Shown: positions 13,201 through 23,843, counted from the stretch's first letter. The stretch is DNA of 64,000 nt from Timema cristinae (GCA_039000515.1 JBCFYV010000012.1:112925883-112989882), one strand, 5' to 3'. Numbers and translations: made by a program. The notes: generated by a model from the sequence alone, not told the origin.

Positions 13201-15751
13201 AAATAACCCACAAGTTGAGCACCGCAAACTGCCCCAGAAGAGCAAACTCAAACCTAATTAGGTATAATTATCTGGCCTGGAACAACCTGAACAGCCCTTT
13301 TCCCGATTGAATTCCTTGCTGACTATAACGTGGTCAAGCAGGCTAAGGTGTGGGAATAATCCCTATTTAAACTGCTGGTCTTAAGGACCAAGCAGAGCAC
13401 ATGTGAAGTGTAAAATCACTCTACGGCATGTAAACCATGTCCTTAAAAGGCTAACCTAAATAACATGAAAAATAAGACGATAGTGGCTAATACTCTCGAC
13501 AGGTACAAAAATATACCTAAAACTACAATCCGGCCATAGAGCCGCCTACTCCCCACAAATTTGGATGCTCAAAGTTACGGCTTGCTACTTCCGTCGGTCC
13601 GGTGTGTCCCTCGGCAGCAGCATCACGGCCACAAGTTCTGTACTGTCGACTGGAAGATAAGACGTCGGAACGTGTTGACTATTTGACTGGTGATGTATGA
13701 TTGTGTCTGGTTCCCCGCGAACCGTGGAGCTTTATAGTGGCTGAACGTAATGAATCATGGGAAGGGAAGAAGGGGGGAGACATCCCTCTATGTTGGAAAA
13801 ATCACGTAGGCCCAAGCCAACTATGCTCAGGCCACCCACCTCGCACTGCAGTCAGTTGTTTTTGTTGCTCCGACCAGTCAAGTGCAGTGCTAGCGGAACA
13901 GTGAGAGCGGCCAACACTTCTGATGGCGCCGTTCTTGTTCCATGATGTATCCAAGACGTGGTATATAAACACATGGAGATATACATTAATAGATCAGTAT
14001 AATATATATATATATATATAATTGGGTACAATACATATATTCTTGAGCAATGATCATATGCAGCAGAGTTAGGCAGTACAGCGCTGAATAGGTTAGCCCG
14101 TTACAGATATGCATGTCCACGCCGTCATTTTATGGTTATTTGAATTTTATAATAATGATAATTCAAATTTAATTTTGTATTGTTTTAGGGATACTACTTT
14201 TGCTGACCTTAGGATTTATGACGAAATTTATTTCGTACATCCCCAAAGCAAGCCTTGCTGCTCTCATCATAAGCGCGATGTTCTTCATGGTCGAATACGA
14301 AATGGTCCCAAAGCTGTGGAAAACAAGAAGTAAGTACTACAATAAATGGATCTTGGAGGATATACCACTGGAAACCAGCCGAACACACACAAATGAAACG
14401 GTAGATCATGATTTGTGAGGGGAAACACAGTTTAATGTATTTCTGACTAGCTACAGTGGAAAACTTGCAACTACTATTTCCGTTACCCGGGCGAAGTTAG
14501 TGGTCTCTTAAAATTTTCTCTTTTGTATTTAACGTCAAGATTTCCTCTGAATTTTCTCTTTTGATAGATAGGTGGTTGAAATTTCTTCTTAAGGTTCTTA
14601 GGATTTAAATCTGGAATCAATACTGATACTTTCCCTGAAAGTTAAGATGGAAATCTATCTTTGGATTGGAGGTTGAAATTTCTCCATTTCGCCCAACTGA
14701 GATTCAAACTTGGACCTATAGAGTTTAATTTTCTTCCCATGAGTATATCAACAGTTGTTGAATATCTGTCATGAGCAAACGCACAGAAAAAGTTGTCATT
14801 AAATTCTGGGACACCCTTGACAGATATTCAAGAAATGTCTCAATCCTCCCTTTCTTCCTATCCTACACCAATTTCTTCATTTTTACATACTTATTACAGT
14901 CCACATCCTCCATTATCTTCTTCATATTATACTCTAATCTTTGTCTTCCTCTCAATATTTACTTTCCCCTGTAACCTTCATTAACATATTAACCAATCAC
15001 ATATGCCTCAGAATGGACCCCACCATCTTATATCTCCTTTTGTAAGTTTTTTTCCATAGAATTCTTTCACTCCCTTTAAGTTTTAGAATCCAACCATTTC
15101 GTACCTAAATAGTCCACCTAATATTTAACATCGTCCTGTGTCCACATTTCAAATGCTTTATTTTAATTTATTTTTCTTGCTTTCCCGTAGTCTAAGCTTC
15201 ACTACCATAAAGTGCTATGCTCCAAACTTTCCCGGTGTCCAAGCTTCACTACCATAAAGTGCTATGCTCCAAACTTTCCCGGTGTCCAAGCTTCACTACC
15301 ATAAAGTGCTATGCTCCAAACTTTCCCGGTGTCCAAGCTTCACTACCATAAAGTGCTATGCTCCAAACTTTCCCGGTGTCCAAGCTTCACTACCATAAAG
15401 TGCTATGCTCCAAACTTTAAAAAATACGTTCTCAGTCCAAGATCAATAGTTGCTACTACCTGATTTGGTGGTCGAATCCTCTAAAGCGTCACCGGAGCAA
15501 TAAACTAGACTGCCAATGACGGGGAGATTGGGGTTCGAATCTCGGTTGAATATACTGAGGGTGGTTTTTCCTAAATGGCTTTCTCTCTCTCTCTCTCAAC
15601 CACGAAAACATGGACACATTTCCCCGAAAAACAACCTTCCTCATCCCTAATACATCAGTGTAATCAATATATAGGTGTATAGCCCGACCTAGTAGTAAGA
15701 TACTGTTAAAAAAAATGTTTATTCCTGCCAATGATATTTTTTACAAATTTC

Positions 15752-15783
<32 letters not shown>

Positions 15784-18700
15784 ATTAACCAAAATTATTT
15801 TTATAAACTAGCAATATTATTATGACTGATATTAAAATTACCCGGAACATGTAAATTCCTTTTAGTACCATCTGCTATTGTATGTTTATAAAATACTTAC
15901 TTTCTGTGTTTTATTTTGAAAGTGTAAAGATATATTTGTTTTGTTTTATAGAGTTGGACTTGATACCTTTTATCGCCACGTTCTTTGGCTGCCTTTTCAT
16001 AAGCCTTGACTATGGTATTGTGGTTGGAATCCTGGTTAATGTTTCCTTCATCCTGTACAAGTCTGCTAGACCCGATACACACATCAAAAGACTTAAAGTA
16101 AGTGCATTCCATTGAAGTGAGAATATCTACGTTTTATGACCCACATCAGTGGAACACGCGGACAAAACTCCAAGATCGTATAATCTGGTTTGTCAGTGAA
16201 TGAGAGGTCAGAGTTTGGCTCCTGGCTGGGTGTAGTGAGGGTGGGTTGCCCTAAATGGTTTCCCATCTAAACTTCACGTAAAGATGAGTAATTTCCTTCT
16301 CAATCAAACCTTTCTCTTATCTCTTTCAACAGTGTGGATATGTAGACCATCCTGATAAATAGTAGGACTTGGATAAAACAGCAACATCAGAACCAAGCCA
16401 GGCTGATGTTGTTTAGAGAATAATGTTCGAATGTTCCTACTGGCTTGTACAGAACAAGTTCTGGCGGAGTCAGGAGTGCTAACTGCTCTCCTAGCTTACC
16501 AAGCTGATACTCTCCACAGATAGCCAGTCGAAGTATCTTTGTGGCTCGCCCTAAGCATGGTCTGGTAGAGTCTGGAGTTCTAACAGCTCTCCTAGCTTAC
16601 CAAGATGATACTCTCCACAGATAGCCAGTCAAAGTATCTTTGTGGCTCACCCAAAGCATGGTCTGGTAGAGTCAGGTGTGCTAACTGCTCTCCTAGTTTA
16701 CCAAGATGATACTCTCCACAGATAGCCAGTCGAAGTATCATTTTGGCTCACCCAAAGCATGGTCTGGTAGAGTCTGGAGTTCTAACAGCTCTCCTAGCTT
16801 ACCAAGCTGATACTCTCCACAGATAGCCAGTCGAAGTATCTTTGTGGCTCGCCCTAAGCATGGTCTGGTAGAGTCTGGAGTTCTAACAGCTCTCCTAGCT
16901 TACCAAGCTGATACTCTCCACAGATAGCCAGTCAAAGTATCTTTGTGACTCACCCAAAGCATGGTCTGGTAGAGTCAGGTGTGCTAACTGCTCTCCTAGT
17001 TTACCAAGCTGATACTCTCCACAGATAGCCAGTCGAAGTATCATTTTGGCTCACCAAAGCATGGTCTGGTAGAGTCAGGTGTGCTAACTGCTCTCCTAGC
17101 TTACCAAGCTGATACTCTCCACAGATAGCCAGTCAAAGTATCTTTGTGGCTCACCCAAAGCATGGTCTGGTAGAGTCAGGTGTGCTAACTGCTCTCCTAG
17201 TTTACCAAGCTGATACTCTCCACAGATAGCCAGTCAAAGTATCTTTGTGGCTCGCCCAAAGCATGGTCTGGTAGAGTCTGGAGTTCTAACAGCTCTCCTA
17301 GCTTACCAAGCTGATACTCTCCACAGATAGCCAGTCAAAGTATCTTTGTGGCTCACCCAAAGCATGGTCTGGTAGAGTCAGGTGTGCTAACTGCTCTCCT
17401 AGTTTACCAAGCTGATACTCTCCACAGATAGCCAGTCAAAGTATCTTTGTGGCTCGCCCAAAGCATGGTCTGGTAGAGTCAGGAGTGCTAACAGCTCTCC
17501 TTGCTAATCAGGCTGGTGCTGTTCACAGATTAATGGCCGAGAAATGTTGTTGGCTCGCCCAGATCAAGGTTTGGTGTTCCCCGCGGCGGAATTTTTCAGG
17601 CAGGTGATTCACAGCAACGCCTGTTTCGACGAGGGTGACCACGTCACACTGGTACTGGATGGAACTCACATAGCCGTTGTCGACTTCACCATGGCAACGG
17701 TACGGACCAGAGAGATATAATTATGGTAACTTATTTCTAGAGATGAAGAGGTTTTAAACTGTTAAGCTCGAAGTATACTGGAATGTCTATAAGGGAGGAA
17801 GTCAAGGTTCGGATCTCTGTCAGGTGAAGGTCTGACCTCTTGATTTGATCTCTATATTTTAGCGTACCTCCCAAATGTGTGAATGTGTCAGCTTTTTAAA
17901 AATGCATGTAATCATTATTTACTAATTCATTCCTTTGTAAGATAGGATATCAAGTAACAAACATATATTTTGTTTTATCTATACCACTCCTAAACCTATT
18001 ACTTTACGGTTTTTAAACAAAGTTTGCATTTTTTTTTTTTTAACTACACTCAAAGTCATCTATGATAATCTACATCATCTGCCAAGGTATCGATTGAATT
18101 GATTCTGCGTTTTAATAAATTTGACAGAGTATGTCCGCATAAATTACCACTATATCCCATGTATGAAATTCATCTAATTGATGTGCTGGAAGGTTGTGGA
18201 TGTGTGTGGTATATCTCAATTAAAAGTGTTCGCTTTTTATAATAATTCTGCCATTAATCAGTCCACTAGCTAATATTTGAGCTAGCCATAATTTCCTTTT
18301 CTGTCTTTCCTCCTAGACTGAAGTCCTATTGAAGACCTTGGTTACGTTAAGTGTTTTCATAAAATTGGCATGCATACTTTGGCTGATCTTCTGTAGAACC
18401 TGAGTCACTATGACCGGAGTGCAGTTTTCAGAACGGAGGACGATAGGTGTGTGCACTATACCCAGCCATGGGGCGATATTTCAGATACGGAAGCACTTTA
18501 AACGACTCTTCCAAGGTGTGTTTTACAACATCACGAATATCTAGTCACAGATCGTCACTCGTGGTTTATTTCTATTTTATCTTTTTTTTTTTTTTAAAGT
18601 TGTGAAACCTATTGCTAAATCCAGCTTTGCATGCTTAGTAAAATAATCCCAAGTCTATCTTTAATAATGGTGTCCAGTGACGGATTTAAAATTTATGCCC

Positions 18701-19535
18701 CCCCCTACCCCCAAATTTTTGTCAAGGGTTTTAGGAAGTTTTGGAGGAAAGAGATGTGGGAGGGGGTGGGGGTGGAAGTTAATATTCGAGAAAAGATTTC
18801 TATGAAAGAAAGTCAGGCATGTACATGCCATCAAAATAATTATAAAAAACAAAATATAAAAATAATGTTATCCAAAATGTTCCGCCCCCTAAAGCCGCCG
18901 CCCCTAAGCCAGTGCCTAGTGAGCCTATAGTGTAAATCCACTTCTGAGTGTGTCGTCAATAACATAAAACACCCTAATATAATGGGCTGTATCATCCCTT
19001 TTGTAAAGGAAAATCTTATGCACCTGTAACAAGTATACAGAACCCAAATCAAGCTACAATACTTTATTAGGAGATTCAGAAGATATCACACAATTTGAAG
19101 ATGACATGGTCAGTCATATACTAGAAAACAAATTCCTAAATTAGCTTCCAATCACTGCCCAGCTGTTTTGATCCTTACGTCCATAGTTTTAAACATAATT
19201 TTGCCTTTTGAAATTTAAAATTTTGTTTGTTTTTTAAAACTTTGAATTATAAGAAAATGTTTTTGAGCTTTTTAAAAAGAATCAATAAGCATTTGGGAGC
19301 AGTTTTAAGGTGTGTTATTATTTTTGGGGATCATACATTAGAAAAGGTGCCCGAATTTATCCTTCTTACAACATCCTGACTAAACTGCTACATTTATATT
19401 CTACCTTGAATGAAGTATATGTGAAGAATGGGGTCATACAATACATTATTTTATTTGTTTTCAGACAAAATAGAAGAAGATTCGTCCAGTACAGAGTATT
19501 CCAATGCCTCAACAATTGTGATATCGACTGAATGA
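6992..19535 (+). CDS. SLC26A11-like: SLC26A11-like sulfate/anion transporter, gene 1 (3' nine exons)
   Basis: This is a multi-pass plasma- or endomembrane anion exchanger of the SLC26/SulP family (sulfate, chloride and similar anions). Visible exons are 6992-7212, 8268-8442, 9432-9596, 10924-11085, 14189-14329, 15952-16097, 17529-17699, 18317-18515 and 19465-19535. All have AG/GT borders and phases that join in frame. They encode the later half of the transmembrane core ([43 protein letters not shown]) followed by a C-terminal STAS domain ([12 protein letters not shown]). The first exons, including the PQYGLY signature, lie left of the window. The penultimate exon carries frame breaks, and two exon borders are tandemly amplified. 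A second copy follows at 49501. It is either a functional gene with assembly errors or a young pseudogene. The family call is firm; the substrate is inferred. Confidence 0.9.
7167..7520 (+). repeat. 75-76-bp tandem repeat of an exon 3' end plus splice donor
   Basis: Unit starts are 7167, 7242, 7318, 7394 and a decayed one at 7469. Each unit holds the last codons of the SLC26 exon (TCTTCTAGG..GTGATGTC), the donor GGTATGTAACTG and an intronic stretch ending TATCTATCTCAG. Every extra copy is therefore a 43-44-nt segment between an AG and a GT, that is, a potential micro-exon. Including one would shift the reading frame. Confidence 0.93.
7801..8030 (-). mobile_element. SINE family 1 copy, reverse, in gene 1 intron
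   Basis: GCGTCTTACTACCCATTCGGGTTAT at the start (tail complement) and the head complement near 8000-8025 identify it. It is moderately diverged. Confidence 0.7.
8045..8200 (-). mobile_element. Partial SINE family 1 copy
   Basis: The body motifs GGGATGAGGAAGTTAGAGTT, GAGTGGAAAACCACCCTCA and GACTGGAATCGAACCCCGAT are present. Both the tail and the head are incomplete. Confidence 0.55.
8268..8442 (+). CDS. SLC26 gene 1 exon: transmembrane segment
   Basis: 175 nt between TTCTCAG and GTAAAT. It encodes [13 protein letters not shown], then [20 protein letters not shown] and the loop GRHPFRLTG. The length and phase equal those of the paralogous exon at 57642-57816. Confidence 0.92.
9432..9596 (+). 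CDS. SLC26 gene 1 exon: core transmembrane segment VPLISILES
   Basis: 165 nt between CCTGACCAG and GTAAGT. It reads [20 protein letters not shown], then [20 protein letters not shown] and AKSF. The paralogous exon at 61053-61217 has the same length and phase. It is markedly GC-rich compared with the surroundings, as in other intact exons of this gene. Confidence 0.93.
9684..9936 (-). mobile_element. SINE family 1 copy with intact target duplication
   Basis: The copy runs from the tail complement (CCGCGTCTTACTACCCGTTC) to the head complement (GCCAACTATGCCACCGAGGT). A 13-bp duplication, CAGGTTCGCTATA, flanks it at 9671-9683 and 9937-9949. It is one of the youngest copies here and sits in an SLC26 intron. 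Confidence 0.92.
10641..10870 (-). mobile_element. SINE family 1 copy, reverse, diverged
   Basis: The tail complement AGCACTGTGTCTTACTCTCC follows a poly-T run, and the head complement ends near 10870, about 50 bp before the next SLC26 exon. Confidence 0.7.
10924..11085 (+). CDS. SLC26 gene 1 exon: conserved [20 protein letters not shown] block
   Basis: 162 nt between TCCGTCACAG and GTGAGA. It begins [20 protein letters not shown] and continues through the highly conserved [18 protein letters not shown] block, which lines the anion pathway in SLC26 proteins. Confidence 0.93.
11086..12370. other. Gene 1 intron, mostly AT-rich
   Basis: It contains a two-copy tandem duplication of about 66 bp at 11145-11275 (TAAAAATACCTCATCAAG repeated) and nothing else recognised. 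Confidence 0.6.
12375..14105. mobile_element. Probable solo LTR or LTR-derived element
   Basis: The 1731-bp segment begins TGTAACG and ends CGTTACA, a perfect 7-bp terminal inversion of the TG..CA kind. The 4-bp sequence GATA occurs on both sides (12371-12374 and 14106-14109). The interior is less AT-rich than the intron around it and has no usable coding frame. This fits a solo LTR of a Gypsy/BEL-type element. A non-autonomous DNA element remains possible. Confidence 0.45.
14189..14329 (+). CDS. SLC26 gene 1 exon: last transmembrane helices
   Basis: 141 nt between TGTTTTAG and GTAAGT. It encodes [40 protein letters not shown] and PKLWKTR. This is the IPKA.LAAVII block typical of the C-terminal membrane part of SLC26A11. 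Confidence 0.93.
14770..15430 (-). mobile_element. Decayed LINE ORF2 C-terminal fragment
   Basis: On the minus strand a broken frame reads like the post-RT end of a LINE, for example ALYGSEA (the 'LLYGSETW' block) and [16 protein letters not shown] (compare 'EMWTYRRMLKISW'). Many stops interrupt it. Part of it has been amplified as the 48-bp array at 15189-15419. Confidence 0.5.
15189..15419. repeat. 48-bp tandem repeat, about five units
   Basis: The unit CCAAGCTTCACTACCATAAAG followed by TGCTATGCTCCAAACTTTCCC repeats almost without change, so the expansion is recent. It derives from the LINE fragment around it. Confidence 0.92.
15490..15712 (+). mobile_element. SINE family 1 copy, head subtype 2, 5'-damaged
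   Basis: ACTAGACTGCCAATGACGGG, the B box GGTTCGAATCT and a diverged tail ending in GTAGTAAGATACTGTTAAAA identify it. A CT repeat interrupts the body. Confidence 0.7.
15952..16097 (+). CDS. SLC26 gene 1 exon: last helix and linker to STAS
   Basis: 146 nt between TTTTATAG and GTAAGT. It encodes [40 protein letters not shown] and DTHIKRLK, ending on a codon boundary. YGIVVG and ARPDT are typical of the end of the membrane domain in this family. Confidence 0.93.
16137..16368 (+). mobile_element. Degenerate SINE family 1 copy
   Basis: CCCACATCAGTGGAACACG, GTAGTGAGGGTGGGTTGCCC and CCTGATAAATAGTAGG are diverged matches to head, body and tail. Confidence 0.45.
16408..17528 (+). repeat. 101-bp tandem repeat of a splice acceptor plus STAS exon start
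   Basis: Ten core units each contain TACTCTCCACAG followed by sequence related to the start of the next exon. The acceptor-like AGs end at 16519, 16620, 16721, 16822, 16923, 17024, 17124, 17225, 17326 and 17427. The true acceptor ends at 17528, again 101 bp on. In the exon frame the units read [16 protein letters not shown], against [16 protein letters not shown] in the real exon. A decayed unit precedes the array near 16416. Variation is by shared blocks (TCTGGAGTTCTAACAG versus TCAGGTGTGCTAACTG), as expected from unequal exchange or replication slippage. Confidence 0.93.
17529..17699 (+). CDS. SLC26 gene 1 exon: STAS domain, first half
   Basis: 171 nt, phase 0 at both ends, between CTGTTCACAG and GTACGG. 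It encodes [20 protein letters not shown], a helix ([13 protein letters not shown]) and the strand [19 protein letters not shown]. The STAS domain regulates transport and binds partners in SLC26 proteins. The start was chosen because it joins the previous exon in frame. The alternative AG at CTCGCCCAG would drop nine codons. Confidence 0.88.
18317..18515 (+). pseudogene. SLC26 gene 1 exon: STAS second half, frame-disrupted
   Basis: The acceptor TCCTCCTAG and donor AAG/GTGTG bound 199 nt, which is the length needed to keep phase (0 in, 1 out). Recognisable pieces sit in different frames: [10 protein letters not shown] at the start, LWLIFC, then [18 protein letters not shown] and [10 protein letters not shown] two bases on, then KRLFQ back in the first frame after an extra T at CTTTAAA. 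At least two compensating small indels and apparent stops are present. The exon is either degenerate or has assembly errors. Confidence 0.6.
19465..19535 (+). CDS. SLC26 gene 1 terminal exon
   Basis: The acceptor TTTTCAG is followed in phase by [23 protein letters not shown] and TGA. The acidic, Ser/Thr-rich tail is a plausible cytoplasmic C-terminus. AATAAA follows about 30 bp later. Confidence 0.7.
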
Positions 19536-19563
19536 AGTAGCCATTCTGAGCTACAAGACTGCA

Positions 19564-19569
19564 AATAAA
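19564..19569 (+). promoter_or_regulatory. Polyadenylation signal of SLC26 gene 1
   Basis: AATAAA lies 29 bp after the stop codon of the terminal exon. Confidence 0.6.
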
Positions 19570-20739
19570 ATATGAAGGAGTGCTTTTCTTAGCTAAGTCT
19601 CCATCCTGTGATATCATCACCGCAAACTCATGTTCTAAAAAACCCAACATGGTAGAATATATAGATTTGGTGACCATCTGCTACAAGAGTTATGTTGAAA
19701 TATTGTATCACGAAGCAGCTGCATTGCTACTGTTCTGATTTCCCCCTTTTGAGATTTCACCTACAATAATTTATAGTAGAGCTATCACAAAATGGCCCTA
19801 TTTAATCAAAATGAAAAAGTATCTCTGAAACGTAATTCCAAACCAGATCAAAAATATTTTCTTCTAAAATTTGTTTAAAATAGTCTTATTAAAGGGCCAA
19901 TTAAAAATTTAAAAATTCGGCTTCAAGGTGCATTAGAACCCCCTTCCATCTACCTGTGTTAAAATTTTCAGATTTCTGTGTACAACATCAAAAGTTGTTA
20001 TAAATACTCACACAAAGCCATCAAATCTAAAATAAAACATATTCGCTTTTATTTACAACTATAGGTAATACTGTGAATTCCAAACTTTTAATCTCAACAA
20101 AAGGTTTCATAACGCAAACAAAAGACTTGTTAAATATATATTCAAATATACTTAAGTGCTTCTTCAAACACCATCTTCATTACCAATTAGTAGCAACAAA
20201 TGGTGGGCCTAGTTACCAAGCTGTGACATCAATGATTTGGTTTAAAATAACATGTCTGCACCTGTGATTTTATTGAACAACAATTTAGAATGTCAAGAGA
20301 TTCAAATTATATTTGACTACTTAGAAATATTTGGAGCAATAATTTACTTTTCTAATACAATAATACAACCTGTCCCAGCTGTTTGAGAAATCTGTGTGGC
20401 GGTGAAATGTTCGAAGTGTGTTCATGGTAGTTGTAACTTCAAATGTTCAACAGAATCCTCAAGATGTTGAACTGATGTTGCAAAACCGTTGAGACAAATA
20501 TAAAGTTCCAAGCTTGGCGGTTGTTCACGTGACTACTAATGGAAACGGCTCTGAGCTACCAGATACCCAAATGTAACGATTTCATATTTCAACTCTTTCC
20601 AAAGTTATAAAATAATGAAACCCCTCTTATCAGAAAAATTAAAATATGAAAAATCAATGTATGCCCAAATAAATTAATCAATATTCACGTTTCAGTTATA
20701 AAAGTTTCAATAATACCCACCAAATTGTTTTGAAATAAA
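19570..20739. other. Intergenic, no recognised feature
   Basis: AT-rich sequence between the transporter and the receptor pseudogene. No exon or repeat family is recognised. Confidence 0.5.
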
Positions 20740-22271
20740 TACCACAAATGCAAAGACTCAAGCATCAATGTTGCAGCAAATGAATTCAAGTCCCGTTATG
20801 TTTTATCCTGTGCAGTGGAGTCTTTTTTGTTTTGTTTTTTGTATCCTTATGATAATCAAGCTGACACTGCCAAGGAAAACTTTAAACACGGAGTTCCTGA
20901 TTTGGATGGTAATTCCTTTGGTGCCATATATTCAAAGATCTCGCCAATAGGATATCCTCATGACTCAATATGTTACACTGTGATTGTGCCGAAAACAGGA
21001 ATAATTGCCGATTACATGAACTTCATTTTACCAATTAGAAATGGAGTTTGGCAACCTTACTTCTTAGCATTCATGTTTGTATATGTCTTCTGGATGTTCA
21101 AATGTTTCAATTTACAAGAACCAGGCAACTTTTCGTATTACAGTGCTAGTTTGGAATATTTGAGACTTGTTTTGATGTCAGTTACAACGCTATCTAATAA
21201 GTTTTATCTTATGGTTTTGGTTTGGTTTGGTGATGAACAACGCTTATCAAGGTTCCTAGGCAAGTTACATGACCATCCCCAAGTATTATAAGGGTATTAA
21301 TACCGTTAAAGAATGGGCTGGATCAAATTGGTCGATAGGATTTCACAAATCAAAAAAATTGTTATTTTTTAGTCCATATTATAGTAAAAGATATTGCAAT
21401 GATGTTGTTGCTTGGTGTATCTATGGATAAATTCATCATACTACACACCTTTGACGATTTGTATCTTATGACTGCCTTTCATAAAAATGTAAGTCTTTTG
21501 GTAGATAATGAACATGGTAAGATTCATGTAACTAAACCCGAGTTTATAAAGGAAGGAAGGTCATTGCTTCACATAGAGTGACTCTATCCTCACCAGCCCA
21601 ATTGTATTCAGACTTCCTGACAACTCCCCCTACACTGGTAAGATTCATGTAACTAAACCCGAGTTTATAAAGGAAGGAAGGTCATTGCTTCACATAGAGT
21701 GACTCTATCCTCACCAGCCCAATTGTGTTCAGACTTCCTGACAACTCCCCCTACACTGGTAGATTCATGTAACTAAACCCGAGTTTATAAAGGAAGGAAG
21801 GTCATTGCTTCACATAGAGTGACTCTATCCTCACCAGCCCAATTGTGTTCAGACTTCCTGACAACTCCCCCTACACTGGTAAGATTCATGTAACTAAACC
21901 CGAGTTTATAAAGGAAGGAAGGTCATTGCTTCACATAGAGTGACTCTATCCTCACCAGCCCAATTGTGTTCAGACTTCCTGACAACTCCCCCTACACTGG
22001 TAGATTCATGTAACTAAACCCGAGTTTATAAAGGAAGGAAGGTCATTGCTTCACATAGAGTGACTCTATCCTCACCAACCCAATTGTATTCAGACTTCCT
22101 GACAACTCCTCCTACACTGGTAGGTTAAACTCTTTGATTGGGAAGAGCAAGGAAGCTGGACTCGTGAAGAAGAAATGGAAGGACGATGTTACATTCACCA
22201 CATGGATCGAATCAAGTAAAGTCAAGCAGGAGCCGGACTTGAAAATACTCAACTTGCAGCACCTTCAATAA
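20740..22271 (+). pseudogene. Divergent ionotropic receptor (IR) pseudogene
   Basis: Insect IRs are variant ionotropic glutamate receptors used in chemosensation. Pieces in order: ligand-binding lobe (EFKSRYVLSCAV; CYTVIVPKTGIIADYMNFIL), M1 (GVWQPYFLAFMFVYVFWMF), pore region (YYSASLEYLRLVLMSVTTL), M2 (KFYLMVLVWF), MNNAYQGS followed by a stop, SYMTIPKYYKGINTVKEW, FVVAW-like and DKFIILHTFDDLYLM segments, SPIVFRLPDNSPYTGRL, KEAGLVKKKW and the terminal LNLQHLQ just before where M3 should start. The frame changes near 21230 and 21400, a stop lies at 21255, there is a break in each tandem unit, and a stop comes before M3. It has no introns, as in many hemipteran IR expansions. The receptor subfamily is not assignable. 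Confidence 0.8.
21519..22122 (+). repeat. 120-121-bp tandem repeat inside the IR coding region, five units
   Basis: Units begin with (A)AGATTCATGTAACTAAACC at 21519, 21640, 21761, 21881 and 22002, and end in CCCCCTACACTGG. Only a few substitutions and one-base A-run changes separate them. Each unit encodes the receptor segment from IHVTKPEFIKEG to LPDNSPYTG, with a frame break in the middle. Confidence 0.95.
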
Positions 22272-23655
22272 TTACCATTTTATATTAGTTTCCTAGATTT
22301 ATCTTTGAATGTATCGTGATTTGTTTCAGAACTGTTATAGTATAAACTTGTAACCTCCTTAACAAGATTAAGGGGAATACTGGTAGGTCCAAAAATATAA
22401 CAAAATATAATAGAGAAAAAAGAGGCAATAGGAGCGAGTACTTGGAGTTCTTTGTTTTGATTGTCTGTAGCCAAACATTCAAAACTCAGACCGGTGCGGA
22501 GTGTAATACGAAAAGGGTCTATCCCCAGAGATAGATAAAAGAATGATAATTAATCTCAAAATAAAAGGGTACACCAAAATAAGGTATCAATCTGTAACAC
22601 ATATAATAAAATACCTAGCATATGGTGGATTAAAAGTTATTAATAAGAATATGAAATATAGTTTTATTTGTTGGTATTTATTTGACAGGCAATCAATCCT
22701 TTGAGAAAATATATAATTAATATAATGCAACAAAAATGACATATACGAAATATCTGGGACATTATCAACGTATGCGAGCAATAATAATTATATATCTAGA
22801 GAAAATCTACAGGGTTTATATTATTCATCAAATATTATTCTTTTAGTTAGACTGCCATTATCATAAATTAACCCATTATTGTAAAATGGCATTGATCACA
22901 TAAAAAAACAATATCAAGAAAATTAGTGACGAGTTGATATGTTACGAGAGAAAAACAGATCATCAAATAAGTTGTCCTTAAATGGATAATTAAAAAATAT
23001 TTCTCCTAAAAATTTAGAATATCGACCAAGACAACAATTTAACAAGCCACAATAATATTTATCTAGAATTCTATCCAAATATTTACTTTCCCTTTTTTTT
23101 TAAAACATTTATACAATTTTACCATAATAACAATAACTTGCAAAAGTTAATGTTGAGACGTCATGGATAAAAGAAACTATAATTTAATTTTAGAAGCATT
23201 ACTAAATCCACGAACATATTTAAATTTATAATCGAAAGACCAAATAATACAATATTCATGAGATTCAAGATCGACTCTTTTGTCAATGGTAACATATCAT
23301 AAACATCCTAAAGTTTATAGTAGATTTTTTTATTAACGACGAACAAACAAAAATCTACATCGATATAGATGTCTCGATCGTGTAACTAATTGACTTAGAA
23401 GTGAAGTCAAGCATATTTTCAATTATTATAAATTTAAAATATAATTACCAAAAGGAATTTTGACTAAGAAATTTAAATGATTTAAATAAGAAATATTAAT
23501 GAAGCCGAATAGAAATTTTGACCTTACATTTTATATTAATCGACGCTAGAGCCTCCTGCTCCCAACCAGATCAAGTCCAAGAGCGACGTCTGACCGCTCA
23601 GACGCCATTATATATTCAACACAACCCAGAAAAAGAACGGCGAAAAAAGGGGTGG
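22272..23655. other. AT-rich intergenic stretch up to the copia insertion
   Basis: No coding exon is firmly supported. Just before the copia element, the minus strand at 23607-23540 has a TATATA followed by a short ATG frame beginning MASERSDVALGLDLVG, too short to call. Confidence 0.4.
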
Positions 23656-23660
23656 GGGAC

Positions 23661-23843
23661 TGTCAGAATATTGTAATTCGCGCCTAAATACCCAGCCTGT
23701 ACTTTGTTTCACTCTGGTGGTAATCCTGTTAACTAAAGCAACTCAAGAGAATCTTTGTTTTTGTGAATAGTTTCTGCGTTTCGTTTTGTTGTAAGAAATG
23801 AAGAATTATCACAATCTATAATTTTTCCCAAACTCTTTCAATA
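23661..23843 (+). repeat. 5' LTR of the copia element
   Basis: It starts TGTCAGAATA and ends CTTTCAATA, directly before the primer-binding site. It differs from the 3' LTR by three substitutions in 183 bp. Confidence 0.95.

Noticed and set aside
14109..14418. Additional plus-strand frames over the SLC26 exon at 14189
   Set aside because: Only the frame continuing [10 protein letters not shown] joins neighbouring exons in phase.
16408..17528. CRISPR-like regular repeat
   Set aside because: There are no unique spacers between constant repeats; it is a contiguous 101-bp tandem array in a eukaryotic intron.
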